Source: Dolomitihabitans soli (lineage in GTDB: Bacteria; Actinomycetota; Actinomycetes; Streptosporangiales; Streptosporangiaceae). From it: a DNA stretch of 64,000 nucleotides. The translations under genes and the position numbers were made by a program. Of this stretch, positions 18,707 through 28,552 are shown one piece after another. The stretch's first letter is position 1; every line of letters starts with the position of its first letter. The stretch is from assembly GCF_022213955.1 (NCBI RefSeq), contig NZ_JAKNTW010000001.1:310001-374000 (forward strand). Direction: 5' to 3'. Under the pieces are notes generated by a model that was given only the letters and a program-made list of their open reading frames with translations, searched no databases and was not told where the DNA came from.

Positions 18707-18858
18707 TCAGCGACTCCGACAGGCCGTCGGCCGTGCGCCAGGTGATGACCGAATCCCGGAGCGCATCGTCGCCGTACATGCTCTCGAAGCGGATGCTCTT
18801 CTTGGCCCCAGCGCCCGATGTGCGACGCTTTCACATCGCAAATGGACAAGGTGGACCC

Positions 18859-19449
18859 ATGCCAGCCAATGACTCGACACGTACTCGCCGTCTCGTGCTC
18901 AAACAGCGCGACTGGACGGAGGCCGGCGGCTTCGCCGAACAGCGGGGGTGGCCCGAGGTGCCCACTGACGACAGCGGCACAGGAAGGGAGTCCAGGGTCT
19001 GGTCCGTCGATGAGAGCACCGTCTTCCAAGTGACCCGGGATCGCGCCTCCGGTGAATTCTGCTGTTTCTTCTACGGCTCGGACCGCGAAGAACTGGTCGG
19101 ACTGCTCGGTGAAGCGGATCAAGAGTTGGACGTCTGGCGTATCCCCGAACTCCTCAACGAACCCTTCGAGGAGACCGACCCGCGCAGGTTGGTCCGGTCC
19201 ATCTTCCGGCTGGGGCTGGGCGCACCGCCGGTCCACTCCCTCGAGTTCATGCCTCCGCTGGCGAACGCCCTCGCGCACGAACACTCCATGGTGCGAGCCG
19301 CGGCAGCCCGTACCACCGCCTACATGGAGTGGCCGGAACTGTTTCCGATCGTCAAGACAATGGCGGAGAGCGACGCCGACCAACGAGTACGAGCGGAAGC
19401 CGAGAAGATCGTGACTGCCTACCATCGAGCCGGGCTCGGTGACGCATGA
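18859..19449 (+). CDS. Hypothetical protein with a HEAT-like C-terminal region
   Basis: A 196-residue soluble protein starting MPANDSTRTRRLVLKQRDW. The N-terminal half is acidic and mixed. The C-terminal half is helical with a repeat-like segment (MPPLANALAHEHSMVRAAAA, MAESDADQRVRAEAEKIVTA) reminiscent of HEAT repeats. Family not recognised. A 7-bp hairpin (CGATGTG/CACATCG, 18816-18838) lies just upstream of the start. Composition is slightly less GC-rich than its neighbours. Confidence 0.65.
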   Translation: MPANDSTRTRRLVLKQRDWTEAGGFAEQRGWPEVPTDDSGTGRESRVWSVDESTVFQVTRDRASGEFCCFFYGSDREELVGLLGEADQELDVWRIPELLNEPFEETDPRRLVRSIFRLGLGAPPVHSLEFMPPLANALAHEHSMVRAAAARTTAYMEWPELFPIVKTMAESDADQRVRAEAEKIVTAYHRAGLGDA

Positions 19450-19453
19450 CACC

Positions 19454-19471
19454 TACCGTGATCAGACGGTA
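19454..19471. terminator. Weak hairpin between convergent genes
   Basis: TACCGT (19454-19459) and ACGGTA (19466-19471) form a 6-bp stem with a 6-nt loop between the convergent hypothetical gene and ureD. It could serve as a bidirectional terminator, but the stem is short and there is no T-tract. Confidence 0.35.
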
Positions 19472-19502
19472 ACCCAACACTCACTTGGGCGGGCCGGTGA
19501 GG

Positions 19503-20312
19503 TCAGGAGTGGGTGAGGTGGCGGCGGAGGGTGACGGCGTCGGGGGCCAGGGCGGAGATCAGGGTGCCGGGGCCGGCCAGCGGGAGTACGGCGCGGCCCT
19601 CGGTGACGGAGACCTGGTGGGGACGAGGGGCGGCGCCGGCGAGGAGGAGGCTGCCGACGCAGCGGGCGTCGCCGTAGATCGCGGGGCTGCGGTCGAGGGC
19701 GGGATCGCCGACGGTGAACTCCTGGCGGAGCAGCGGGCGTCCGGCGACGGTGGCGTCGAAACGGGAGTGACAGCGGCCGGGCGGCTCGCCGTGCCGGCCG
19801 AAGACGATCTCCTCGCGCCAGGAGACGACGGCGTCCTCGGCGAGGGCCAGCCGTACGATCATGCGGTGGTGGCAGCCGGTCGCGAGGACGGTGGGCTCGG
19901 GGGCGTAGGTGAGGGTGCCGCCCGGTTCGACGGTGGCGTTGACGATCACTACGGACTCGCCGGGGCCCGGCAGCACCAGCGTGCTCGCGATCGAGCCGAC
20001 CTCCAGCCGAGCGCCCCGGCCTACGCGCAGGTCGAGCCGCAGATGGTCGCCGCCGAGCGGGCCCGCCGCGCTGGCCACGAGGTGCACCCGCTCCGGGCCG
20101 GTCTGGCGCAGGGTCAGCGGCGGGGCCGAGCGGAGCGTGGACAGCACGGTCCGGCCTGCGGCGGTGACCTCGGCGACGACCTCCGCGTGCGCGGTCATCG
20201 TCCGCGAGGCGGTGCCGCGCGTCGGTGTCGTCCGCGGGGTGGGGTGCGGTGCCGAGAGGTCGGTGCGCGGGCCGTTGCTCTGCGGCCGGGGCGTTGGCCG
20301 GAGGGTGGTCAC
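19503..20312 (-). CDS. ureD: Urease accessory protein UreD
   Basis: A scaffold for the UreD-UreF-UreG complex that delivers nickel to apo-urease. GTG 20312 overlaps the ureG stop (GTGA) and gives 269 residues; an ATG at 20198 would give 231 and still retain the conserved core. Typical motifs are [32 protein letters not shown] and [13 protein letters not shown]. It is last in the leftward urease operon. Confidence 0.9.
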   Translation of the reverse strand: MTTLRPTPRPQSNGPRTDLSAPHPTPRTTPTRGTASRTMTAHAEVVAEVTAAGRTVLSTLRSAPPLTLRQTGPERVHLVASAAGPLGGDHLRLDLRVGRGARLEVGSIASTLVLPGPGESVVIVNATVEPGGTLTYAPEPTVLATGCHHRMIVRLALAEDAVVSWREEIVFGRHGEPPGRCHSRFDATVAGRPLLRQEFTVGDPALDRSPAIYGDARCVGSLLLAGAAPRPHQVSVTEGRAVLPLAGPGTLISALAPDAVTLRRHLTHS

Positions 20313-20986
20313 CGGGTGGGGGCGCCTGCGTGGGTGGCGGGCCAGGCGGCGAGCAGGCCGGTCACCCAGTCGGCCACCGAGTGGGCGCCGTGGTGGTCGC
20401 GGATCGAGGTGAAGAGGACCGGCTTGCCGTCGCGTACGGCTGCCGCGTCGCGGGACATGACCGTGAGGTCGGCGCCGACCATCGGGGCGAGGTCGGTCTT
20501 GTTGATGACGAGAAGGTCGGCCGTGGTCACGCCGGGACCGCCCTTGCGGGGGACCTTGTCGCCGCCGGAGACGTCGAGGACGAAGATCTGCCAGTCGGCG
20601 AGGCCACGGCTGAAGGTTGCGGTGAGGTTGTCGCCGCCGCTCTCCACGATCACCAGGTCGAGCGGGCCGAAACGCTCCTCCAGGGTCTCCACCGCGTCGA
20701 GGTTGGCGGCGATGTCGTCGCGGATCGCGGTGTGCGGGCAGCAGCCGGTCTGCACGGCGAGGATCCGCTCGGGGGCGAGCACACCCGCCTCCCGCAGGAA
20801 GTCGGCGTCCTCGGTGGTGTAGATGTCGTTGGTCACCACGCCCAGGCGGGTCGACGCGCCGAGGGTCCGGCACAGCGCCGATACCAGCGCGGTCTTCCCG
20901 CTTCCCACCGGGCCGCCGATTCCCAGGCGTAGCGCCCGGCCGTGGGTGTCGGGTGCGTGGTGGTGATCGGTGTGGTCCGCGCCCAT
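20309..20986 (-). CDS. ureG: Urease accessory GTPase UreG
   Basis: A SIMIBI-class GTPase that powers nickel transfer to urease. From ATG 20986 it is 225 residues. A His-rich tail ([13 protein letters not shown]) precedes the P-loop [14 protein letters not shown]. Then come [13 protein letters not shown], the metal-binding Cys-Pro-His motif [24 protein letters not shown] and the NKTDLA specificity motif. The 94-nt gap to ureF is the only sizeable gap in the accessory block. Confidence 0.95.
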   Translation of the reverse strand: MGADHTDHHHAPDTHGRALRLGIGGPVGSGKTALVSALCRTLGASTRLGVVTNDIYTTEDADFLREAGVLAPERILAVQTGCCPHTAIRDDIAANLDAVETLEERFGPLDLVIVESGGDNLTATFSRGLADWQIFVLDVSGGDKVPRKGGPGVTTADLLVINKTDLAPMVGADLTVMSRDAAAVRDGKPVLFTSIRDHHGAHSVADWVTGLLAAWPATHAGAPTR

Positions 20987-21080
20987 GATCTTTACCGTCC
21001 TTCTCACGATGGATGGATGTCGAGGTCGATGATGTCCCGGCCGCGTGCGCCCGGGTCCCGTGCGGGTGAGGCCGGGAGGG

Positions 21081-21980
21081 TCAGGAGACGAAGAGTCTCG
21101 CTTCGGTGTGGCGGTGCCGCTCCGCCAGGAGGTCGAGGGCGGGGGCGGCGCAGGCGGGCATGCCGGGCGGCTCACGGATGGCGCCTGCCGCACGGGCCGT
21201 GTGCTCGACGGCGGGGGTGAGGGCGGCGAGGACCGCGTGCACCGCGACCGGGTCCAGGCCGAGCAGGCGTACGGCGGCGGTGGCCGGGCCGGTGATCGCG
21301 TGGTAGGCGGTGGCCAGGGCGGCGTCCTCGGGGGTGCAGCCGGTGGTGGCGGCGATCGTGCCGAGGACGACGGGGTGGTGCGGGCTGGGGATGGCGCTCG
21401 CGAGGTCGTCGAGGACGGGGGAGGGCCAGATCCGCCGGGCCACCCGGAGCAGGAGGCGTCCCTGGGTGCGTGCCGCCTCCCGCTGGGCGGGTGACGCGGT
21501 GCGGGCGTCGGCCTCCGCCTCCAACTCGCTCCACACCTCCTCGCGACTGCCGCCCGAACCGGCGTTCCAGGCATCCTCACGCTGGTGGCCCGGGTGAGTG
21601 CTCATGTCCTCGGGCTGGTGGCCCGGGTGTGTGCTGAGCTGTTCGGGCCGGTCGTTCGGATGGGTGCGCATGTCCTCGGGCTGGTGGCCACGGTGGGCGC
21701 TGAGGTGTTCGGGCTGGTGGTCCGGGTGGGCGTGGGCGGGACTGGGCCGGTTGGCTGCGCTGGGCGTCGCGGTGGGGGGCGTGGTGATGCGGGCGCAGGT
21801 CGTGGCGGCGAGGGAGGCGGCGACCAGGGCGGTGGTGGCCAGGCGGCCGTGCAGGAAGGACGTGAGCGTGGGCAGGTCGTGCACGGCTCCGTCCTTGATC
21901 GCCTGTTCGGCGCCGCCGGAGTGCGCGTGGCCGCCGGCGGGGAGCCGGGAGTCGGCCAGGAGCAGCATCGTGGCATTCAT
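21081..21980 (-). CDS. ureF: Urease accessory protein UreF with a His-rich repeat insertion
   Basis: UreF activates the GTPase UreG and gates nickel delivery. The core is recognisable at the N-terminus ([20 protein letters not shown]) and in the C-terminal half ([40 protein letters not shown]). The protein is 299 residues against roughly 220-230 for the family. The excess is an insertion at about residues 65-148 containing five tandem 11-residue repeats (consensus [11 protein letters not shown], residues 85-139) rich in His, Asp and Glu. The ATG overlaps the ureC stop (TGATG). Confidence 0.93.
   Translation of the reverse strand: MNATMLLLADSRLPAGGHAHSGGAEQAIKDGAVHDLPTLTSFLHGRLATTALVAASLAATTCARITTPPTATPSAANRPSPAHAHPDHQPEHLSAHRGHQPEDMRTHPNDRPEQLSTHPGHQPEDMSTHPGHQREDAWNAGSGGSREEVWSELEAEADARTASPAQREAARTQGRLLLRVARRIWPSPVLDDLASAIPSPHHPVVLGTIAATTGCTPEDAALATAYHAITGPATAAVRLLGLDPVAVHAVLAALTPAVEHTARAAGAIREPPGMPACAAPALDLLAERHRHTEARLFVS
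21564..21728 (-). repeat. Five tandem 33-bp repeats within ureF
   Basis: Five in-frame 33-bp units encode [44 protein letters not shown] and [11 protein letters not shown]. At the DNA level the core CGGGCTGGTGG is retained in several units, showing origin by tandem duplication. Each unit carries one to three His plus acidic residues. Confidence 0.9.
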
Positions 21981-23695
21981 CAGAAGAGGAAGTAGCGCTG
22001 GGTCAGCGGGAGGGATCGGGCGGGCGAGGGTTCGATCAGTTCGCCGTCGATGCGCACGGCGAAGGTGTCGGCGGCGATGTCGATGCGGGGGAGCGCGTCG
22101 TTGAGCGGCATCGCGGACTTGCCCCGCCGGCGTACGTCGGCGACGGGAACCAGGCGGCGCCGTACGGCGAGGCGGTCGGCGAGGCCGTCTTCGAGGGCGA
22201 GGGGCGCGACGAAGTGCAGCGAGGTGGCGGCGGCCGTGATGGGGGAGGCGCCGAACATCGGGCGGGGCAGCACGGGCTGAGGGGTGGGGATGGAGGCGTT
22301 GGCGTCGCCCATCTGGGCATAGGCGATCACGCCGCCCTTGATCACCAGGTCCGGCTTGACCCCGAAGAACGCGGGCTCCCACAGGACCAGGTCGGCGAGC
22401 TTGCCGGTCTCGACGGAACCGATCTCGTCGTCCAGCCCGTGCGCCACCGCCGGGCATATCGTATATTTCGCGACATAGCGGCGGGCGCGGAGGTTGTCCG
22501 AGCCGCCGTCCCCCGGCAACGCCCCCCTGCGGCCCTTCATGACGTGCGCCGTCTGCCAGGTGCGGATGATCGTCTCCCCGACGCGGCCCATGGCCTGGGA
22601 GTCGGAGCCGATCATCGCGATCGCCCCCATGTCGTGCAGCACGTCCTCGGCCGCCATCGTCGACGGCCTGATCCGCGACTCGGCGAAGGCCAGGTCCTCG
22701 GGGATCGACGGGCTGAGATGGTGGCAGACCATCAGCATGTCGAGGTGCTCGTCGAGCGTGTTGATCGTGTGCGGCCGGGTGGGGTTGGTGGAGGAGGGCA
22801 GCACGTTCGGGTAGGAGGCGACCCGGATGATGTCCGGGGCGTGCCCGCCGCCCGCGCCCTCGGTGTGATAGGCGTGGATCATCCGGCCGCCGATGGCCTC
22901 CAGCGTCGACTCGACGAACCCGGCCTCGTTCAGCGTGTCGGTGTGGATCGCGACCTGCACGCCCGTGGCGTCCGCGACCGTCAGGCAGGCGTCGATCGCG
23001 GCCGGGGTGGTGCCCCAGTCCTCGTGCAGCTTGAAGCCCGAGGCTCCGGCGCGGAGCTGTTCGAGCAGGCCCTCGGTGCTCACCGTGTTGCCCTTGCCGA
23101 GCAGTGCCACGTTCACCGGGTACTGGTCGAGCGACTCCAGCATCCGGGCGAGATACCAGGTGCCGGTCACGGTGGTCGCCTTGGTGCCCTCGGCCGGTCC
23201 CGTGCCGCCGCCGATGATCGTGGTGACGCCCGCGGCCAGCGCCTCGTCCAGGATCTGCGGCGCGATCAGGTGGACGTGCGAGTCGACGGCGCCCGCCGTG
23301 AGGATCTTGCCGTTCCCCGCGATGATCTCCGTGGACGGGCCGATCACCAGGCCGGGATGGACGCCGTCCATCGTGTCGGGGTTGCCCGCCTTGCCGATCG
23401 CGACGATCCGGCCGTCGCGCACTCCCACGTCCGCCTTGACCACTCCCCAGTGGTCGAGGATCACCGCGCCGGTCACCACCAGGTCGGCCGCGCCCTCGGC
23501 CCTGGTCGTGCGGGCCTGGCCCATGGACTCGCGGATCACCTTCCCGCCGCCGAACACGGCCTCGTCGCCGGCTCCCGAGGGGCCCATCGCGAGATCCTCG
23601 GTGACCTCGATGAACAGGTCGGTGTCCGCCAGCCGTATCCGGTCGCCGGTCGTGGGGCCGTAGAGGGCGGCGTACCGTGCGCGGTCAACCTGCAT
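21980..23695 (-). CDS. ureC: Urease subunit alpha UreC
   Basis: Catalytic subunit that hydrolyses urea to ammonia and carbamate at a di-nickel centre. The 571-residue length is standard. Visible active-site elements are [11 protein letters not shown] (nickel ligands), GFKLHEDWG (the carbamylated lysine), [25 protein letters not shown] and [20 protein letters not shown] with the catalytic flap His. The N-terminus ([20 protein letters not shown]) is typical. It overlaps ureB by 11 nt. Confidence 0.97.
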   Translation of the reverse strand: MQVDRARYAALYGPTTGDRIRLADTDLFIEVTEDLAMGPSGAGDEAVFGGGKVIRESMGQARTTRAEGAADLVVTGAVILDHWGVVKADVGVRDGRIVAIGKAGNPDTMDGVHPGLVIGPSTEIIAGNGKILTAGAVDSHVHLIAPQILDEALAAGVTTIIGGGTGPAEGTKATTVTGTWYLARMLESLDQYPVNVALLGKGNTVSTEGLLEQLRAGASGFKLHEDWGTTPAAIDACLTVADATGVQVAIHTDTLNEAGFVESTLEAIGGRMIHAYHTEGAGGGHAPDIIRVASYPNVLPSSTNPTRPHTINTLDEHLDMLMVCHHLSPSIPEDLAFAESRIRPSTMAAEDVLHDMGAIAMIGSDSQAMGRVGETIIRTWQTAHVMKGRRGALPGDGGSDNLRARRYVAKYTICPAVAHGLDDEIGSVETGKLADLVLWEPAFFGVKPDLVIKGGVIAYAQMGDANASIPTPQPVLPRPMFGASPITAAATSLHFVAPLALEDGLADRLAVRRRLVPVADVRRRGKSAMPLNDALPRIDIAADTFAVRIDGELIEPSPARSLPLTQRYFLF

Positions 23696-24007
23696 GAGGG
23701 TTCTCCTCCAGGGGTCCGGCCCACTCGGATCGCAGGCCGGGGACGATGCGGTGACCGGCGAGCGGCACGAGGTCGACGTCGCGTTCGACGCCCGGCTCGA
23801 ACCGGATCGCCGTCCCGGCGGGCACGTCCAGGCGCCGGCCCCAGGCCGCCCTGCGGTCGAACTCCAGGCCGGGGTTGGCTGCGGCGAAGTGGTAGTGGGA
23901 GCCGACCTGGACGGGCCGGTCCGCGGTGTTCGTCACCCGCACGGTGACCCGGTCGCGGCCGGGATTGAGCGGGATGGGCGCCTCGCCGTACACGATCTCG
24001 CCGGGGA

Positions 24008-24011
<4 letters not shown>
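23685..24011 (-). CDS. ureB: Urease subunit beta UreB
   Basis: Structural subunit of the urease trimer. The 108-residue protein has the family signatures [20 protein letters not shown] and [15 protein letters not shown], and [10 protein letters not shown] near the end. It overlaps ureA by 4 nt and ureC by 11 nt, as usual in translationally coupled urease operons. Confidence 0.96.
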
Positions 24012-24310
<299 letters not shown>

Positions 24311-24322
24311 GGCCGGACCTTA

Positions 24323-24360
24323 GAAACCGGCTGTTTCGACCGCGTTTCCGGCGAATGTCG
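24323..24360 (-). promoter_or_regulatory. Candidate GlnR site upstream of ureA
   Basis: On the minus strand two GAAAC half-sites (24344-24348 and 24333-24337) are separated by exactly 6 nt, the 11-nt periodicity of actinobacterial GlnR boxes (GTnAC-n6-GAAAC). A weak GACAT lies 11 nt earlier. It sits directly upstream of the ureA start. Nitrogen control by GlnR is common for urease, but the match is partial. Confidence 0.35.
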
Positions 24361-24436
24361 GATGAGTTTCCTGCCCTCCCTGCACGGCGTGATGATCGTC
24401 CCGTACGGCGTGCCGTGGCGCCCAGGTGAATTTTCG

Positions 24437-24474
24437 GTAAAGCGCAATTAACATCCGCGACCTCGCTAAGAAAC
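24437..24474 (+). promoter_or_regulatory. Candidate GlnR site upstream of urtA
   Basis: Four pentamers recur at 11-nt spacing: GTAAA (24437), TTAAC (24448), GACCT (24459), GAAAC (24470). The first and last fit the GTnAC/GAAAC half-sites; the middle two are poor. Together with the site before ureA it suggests shared nitrogen control of the divergent operons. Confidence 0.35.
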
Positions 24475-24540
24475 GTCGCGAAGTCACCTTGTCGGCAGAA
24501 AGCTCGTACGGGGGCCGAAATCGGCAAGGAGGAACATTCG

Positions 24541-25767
24541 TTGCGGAATTCAGCCTGGAGAACCGCGATCCCTCTGGTGGCGCTGGTCGCCACCCTGGGG
24601 GCCTGCGGTGCGGAACCGGCGACATCGCAGCAGGCCGGCGGCGGGGAGGACTCGATCAAGGTCGGCATCCTGCACTCGCTGAGCGGCACGATGGCCATCA
24701 GCGAGGTCACCGTCCGGGACGCCGAACTCCTCGCGATCGAGGAGATCAACGCCGCAGGCGGCGTGCTCGGCAAGAAACTCGTCCCGGTGGTGGAGGACGG
24801 CGCGTCCGACTGGCCCACCTTCGCCGAGAAGGCCACCAAGCTCATCGCCCGCGACAAGGTCGCCACCGTCTTCGGCGGCTGGACGTCGGCCAGCCGCAAG
24901 GCCATGCTGCCCGTCTTCGAACGGCGCAAGGCCCTGCTGTGGTACCCCGTGCAGTACGAGGGCCTGGAGAGCTCGCCGTACATCTTCTACACCGGGGCCA
25001 CCACCAACCAGCAGATCGTCCCCGGCCTTGAGTACCTGAAGGAACAGGGGAAGAAGAAGATCTTCCTGGTGGGCAGCGACTACGTCTTCCCGCGCACCGC
25101 GAACAAGGTCATCAAGGCGTACGCGGCGGCGAACGGGATGCAGGTGATCGGCGAGGAGTACACCCCGCTCGGGCACACCGAGTACAGCACCCTGGTGAAC
25201 AAGGTGGTCCAGGCCAAGCCGGACGCCGTCTTCAACACCCTCAACGGCGATTCGAACGTCGCGTTCTTCAAGCAGCTCAAGAGCGCCGGGGCGACCGCCG
25301 AGTCACTGCCGACGATGTCGGTCAGCGTGGCCGAGGAGGAGGTCAAGGGGATCGGCGTGGACAACATCGCCGGACACCTGGTGGCCTGGAACTACTACCA
25401 GACGACGGAGAACGCCGCCAACGGCAAGTTCGTCGCCGCCTTCAAGGCGAAGTACGGCGCGGACAAGGTGACGTCCGACCCGATGGAAGCCGGCTACAAC
25501 GCGGTCTACCTGTGGGCCGAGGCCGTCAAGAAGGCCGGGTCGGTGGAGGTCGAGGCGGTCAGGAAGGCCGCCGGCGGGATCGAGCTGGAGCGTCCCGAGG
25601 GCCTGGTGACCATCGACGGCGAGAACCAGCACATGTTCAAGACCGCGCGGATCGGCGTGGTGCAGCCGGACGGGCTGATCAAGGAGGTCTGGAACTCCAA
25701 GGAGCCGATCAAGCCTGACCCGTACCTGAAGGGCTATCCCTGGGCGACGGGGCTGGCCCAGGGGTGA
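24541..25767 (+). CDS. urtA: Urea ABC transporter substrate-binding lipoprotein UrtA
   Basis: Binds extracellular urea for import. The 408-residue protein starts at TTG 24541, with AAGGAGGA 7 nt upstream. The signal peptide ends in a lipobox (ATLGACGAE, Cys about 20). The mature part is a type I periplasmic-binding fold with [34 protein letters not shown] and [20 protein letters not shown], which are characteristic of UrtA rather than of leucine-binding proteins. Divergent urease genes fix the substrate as urea. Confidence 0.94.
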   Translation: MRNSAWRTAIPLVALVATLGACGAEPATSQQAGGGEDSIKVGILHSLSGTMAISEVTVRDAELLAIEEINAAGGVLGKKLVPVVEDGASDWPTFAEKATKLIARDKVATVFGGWTSASRKAMLPVFERRKALLWYPVQYEGLESSPYIFYTGATTNQQIVPGLEYLKEQGKKKIFLVGSDYVFPRTANKVIKAYAAANGMQVIGEEYTPLGHTEYSTLVNKVVQAKPDAVFNTLNGDSNVAFFKQLKSAGATAESLPTMSVSVAEEEVKGIGVDNIAGHLVAWNYYQTTENAANGKFVAAFKAKYGADKVTSDPMEAGYNAVYLWAEAVKKAGSVEVEAVRKAAGGIELERPEGLVTIDGENQHMFKTARIGVVQPDGLIKEVWNSKEPIKPDPYLKGYPWATGLAQG

Positions 25768-25860
25768 CCTTTCCCGCCCCGGCGCCAGTTCGCGCCGGGG
25801 CGGTCCGCTGGACTCGCCCGCCGGTGCGGAAGAGGCGGGCTGCGTGTGATGGGAGGCGGT

Positions 25861-26727
25861 ATGGAGGGGTTTCTCAACCAGTTGCCGATCGGGTTGTCGA
25901 TCGGGGCCGTGTTGCTGCTGATCGCGCTGGGACTGACGTTCACGTTCGGCCAGATGGGCGTGATCAACATGGCGCACGGCGAGTTCATCATGGCCGGGGC
26001 CTACACGGCCTATCTGTTGCAGGGCTGGACGGGACGGGCGGCGGTGCTGGTCGCGCTGCCGGTGGCGTTCGTGGTGGCGGGGGCGCTGGGGCTGATCCTG
26101 GAACGCCTCGCCATCCGGCACTTCTACGGCAGGCCGCTGGACACGCTGCTGCTGACCTGGGGGGTGAGCCTGGTGCTGCAACAGCTCGCCCGTGACCTGT
26201 TCGGGGCGCCCAACGTGCAGGTTCAGGCCCCCGAGTGGTTGCAGGGCGGCCCCGGCATCATGCCGTACAGCCGGATGTTCATCCTGGCCCTCGCGATCGG
26301 CAGCGTGGTGGCCGTCTGGGCCTACCTGAACCGCACCGGGCAGGGACGGCGGATGCAGGCGGTGATGCAGAACCGGCGGCTCGCGGCGACCAGCGGCATC
26401 GACACCGGCCGGGTGGACATGCGCACCTTCTTCATCGGCTCGGGACTGGCCGGGGTCGCCGGTGTGGCACTCACGCTGATCGGGCCGGTCGGGCCCGCGC
26501 TCGGCACCTACTACATCGTGGACGCGTTCCTGGTGGTCGTCGCGGGCGGCCTCGGCCAGCTACGCGGCGCGGTGATCGCGGCGGCGGCGCTGGGGCTGCT
26601 CAACTCCTTCGCGGAGTTCTGGACCGACGCCAGCCTGGCGAAGGTCATCGTCTTCGTGGCCATCGTCGGATTCCTGCAGTTCCGGCCGCAGGGGCTGTTC
26701 GTGCTCAAGTCGAGGGCGCTCACATGA
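25861..26727 (+). CDS. urtB: Urea ABC transporter permease UrtB
   Basis: Membrane subunit of the HAAT-type urea importer, 288 residues from ATG 25861 (GGGAGG 4 nt upstream; earlier in-frame ATG 25849 possible). About eight helices, with the family hallmark FTFGQMGVINMAHGEFIMAG near the N-terminus and QLRGAVIAAAALGLLNSFAE later. The stop overlaps urtC. Confidence 0.94.
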   Translation: MEGFLNQLPIGLSIGAVLLLIALGLTFTFGQMGVINMAHGEFIMAGAYTAYLLQGWTGRAAVLVALPVAFVVAGALGLILERLAIRHFYGRPLDTLLLTWGVSLVLQQLARDLFGAPNVQVQAPEWLQGGPGIMPYSRMFILALAIGSVVAVWAYLNRTGQGRRMQAVMQNRRLAATSGIDTGRVDMRTFFIGSGLAGVAGVALTLIGPVGPALGTYYIVDAFLVVVAGGLGQLRGAVIAAAALGLLNSFAEFWTDASLAKVIVFVAIVGFLQFRPQGLFVLKSRALT

Positions 26728-27797
26728 CACTCACCACGGAACGTCCCGTCGCGAAGACACCCCCCGCCACCTGGCGCACCCGGCTCCAGGGCCCGGCGGT
26801 GTTCGCCACCGTCGCCGTGCTCGCCCTGGTCGTGGCGCCGCTCCTGCTCGAACCCTTCCGGCTGGGCCTGCTCGCCAAGTATCTCGTCTACGCCATCGTG
26901 GCGCTCGGCATCGGCCTCGCCTGGGGCCAGGGCGGCATGCTGGTCCTGGGCCAGGGCGTGTTCTTCGGGCTCGGCGGCTACGCGATGGGCATGCACCTCA
27001 AGCTCGTCGAGGCACAGGGCGACCTACCCGACTTCATGGTGTGGAGCGGCGTCGAACAGCTGCCCGCGCTCTGGGAACCGTTCGCCAACCCGGTGTTCGC
27101 GCTCGCCATGGTCGTGCTCGCGCCGATGGCGCTCGCGACGGCGCTGGGCGCGCTGGTGTTCAGGCAGCGGGTGCGCGGCGCCTACTTCGCGATCCTCACC
27201 CAGGCGCTCGCCGCCGCGTTCGTGATCCTGCTGATCGGCCAGCAGGGGCTGACCGGCGGCACCAACGGGCTGACCAACTTCTTCGAGCTGTTCGGCCAGG
27301 ACCTCGCCCTCGACGAAACCCAGCGGGTGCTCTACATCGTGGTCGCCGTCGTGCTCGGACTGCTCTACCTCGGCGCCCGGCAGCTCGTGAACTCCCGCTT
27401 CGGCAGGCTCCTGGTCGCGGTCAGGGACGGTGAGGACCGGGTGCGCTTCCTCGGTTACAACCCGGCCACCGTCAAGACCGTCACCTTCGCGATCTCGGCG
27501 GGCATGGCCGGTCTGGCCGGCGCGCTGTTCGTCCCGGTGGTCGGCATCATCTCCCCGGCGCTGCTCGGCGTGGTGCCCTCGCTGGAACTGGTCGTCGCCG
27601 TCGCCGTCGGCGGCCGGTTCGCGCTCGCCGGGGCCGTACTCGGCGCGGTCGTCATGGGCTACGCGAAGACGACCTTCAGCGAGCAGTTCGCCGGCGGCTG
27701 GCTCTACCTCCAGGGTGCGCTGTTCATCCTGGTCATGACCCTGGCCCCGCGAGGAATCGCAGGCCTCCTGAGACGCAGGCGGAAGGAGACAAGGTGA
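26724..27797 (+). CDS. urtC: Urea ABC transporter permease UrtC
   Basis: Second membrane subunit, 357 residues from ATG 26724 overlapping urtB. Contains LGIGLAWGQGGMLVLGQGVF and the conserved RGAYFAILTQALAAAFVIL segment, FNSRFGRLL-type loop and GGRFALAGAVLGAVVMGYAK. About ten helices, ending in a basic tail (RRRRKETR). UrtC proteins typically are this long. Confidence 0.94.
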   Translation: MTLTTERPVAKTPPATWRTRLQGPAVFATVAVLALVVAPLLLEPFRLGLLAKYLVYAIVALGIGLAWGQGGMLVLGQGVFFGLGGYAMGMHLKLVEAQGDLPDFMVWSGVEQLPALWEPFANPVFALAMVVLAPMALATALGALVFRQRVRGAYFAILTQALAAAFVILLIGQQGLTGGTNGLTNFFELFGQDLALDETQRVLYIVVAVVLGLLYLGARQLVNSRFGRLLVAVRDGEDRVRFLGYNPATVKTVTFAISAGMAGLAGALFVPVVGIISPALLGVVPSLELVVAVAVGGRFALAGAVLGAVVMGYAKTTFSEQFAGGWLYLQGALFILVMTLAPRGIAGLLRRRRKETR

Positions 27798-28552
27798 CGG
27801 CTCTGCTGGAGATCCGCGACCTGTCGGTCGTCTTCGACGGCTTCACCGCGATCGACGGCGTCGATCTCACGGTCGATCAGGGAGAACTGCGCTTCCTGAT
27901 CGGCCCCAACGGCGCGGGCAAGACCACGCTGATCGACGTGATCACCGGCCTGACCAAGCCGGCCGCCGGCGCGGTGCGGTTCGGCGCGGACGACCTCACC
28001 GGCCGCAAGGAGCACGAGATCGTACGGCTCGGCGTGGGCCGCACCTTCCAGACCTCGGTGATCTTCGAGGAGCTCACCGTGGTGGAGAACCTCGACCTGG
28101 CGGCCTCCTTCCGGCGTCCCCTCTGGGCGCTGGCCGGGCGCAGGCGCGGCATCTCCGAGGCCGTCGAACACGCCCTGACCACCACCGGCCTGGACGAGCT
28201 GGCGAACGAGCACGCCCGGGTGCTCTCCCACGGCCAGCGTCAGTGGCTGGAGATCGGCATGCTGCTGGCCCAGCGTCCCCGGCTGCTGCTCCTGGACGAG
28301 CCGGTCGCCGGAATGTCGCTGGACGAACGCTCGCGCACCGGCGAACTGCTCACCGAGATCGCCAAGGACCACACCGTGATCGTCGTCGAGCACGACATGG
28401 ACTTCCTGCGCCGCTACGCCTCCCAGGTCACCGTCCTGCACGAGGGCCGCGTGCTGACCGAGGGCTCGGTCGAGGAGGTCCGCGCGAACCCCAAGGTGCA
28501 GGAGGTCTATCTCGGCCGGGCACGTGAGGAGGCCGACGATGCTGTCCGTTGA
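27794..28552 (+). CDS. urtD: Urea ABC transporter ATPase UrtD
   Basis: ATP-binding subunit, 252 residues from GTG 27794 (overlap with urtC). Walker A IGPNGAGKTTLIDVITG, signature LSHGQRQWLEIGMLL and Walker B RLLLLDEPVAGMS are present. The LSHGQ signature (His for the usual Gly) and the GVGRTFQT pattern are typical of UrtD. Confidence 0.95.
   Translation: MTALLEIRDLSVVFDGFTAIDGVDLTVDQGELRFLIGPNGAGKTTLIDVITGLTKPAAGAVRFGADDLTGRKEHEIVRLGVGRTFQTSVIFEELTVVENLDLAASFRRPLWALAGRRRGISEAVEHALTTTGLDELANEHARVLSHGQRQWLEIGMLLAQRPRLLLLDEPVAGMSLDERSRTGELLTEIAKDHTVIVVEHDMDFLRRYASQVTVLHEGRVLTEGSVEEVRANPKVQEVYLGRAREEADDAVR

Noticed and set aside
22214-23947. Long rightward frame (577 codons) opposite ureC and ureB
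   Set aside because: It is antisense to unmistakable urease subunits and its product is a low-complexity GC-frame artefact.
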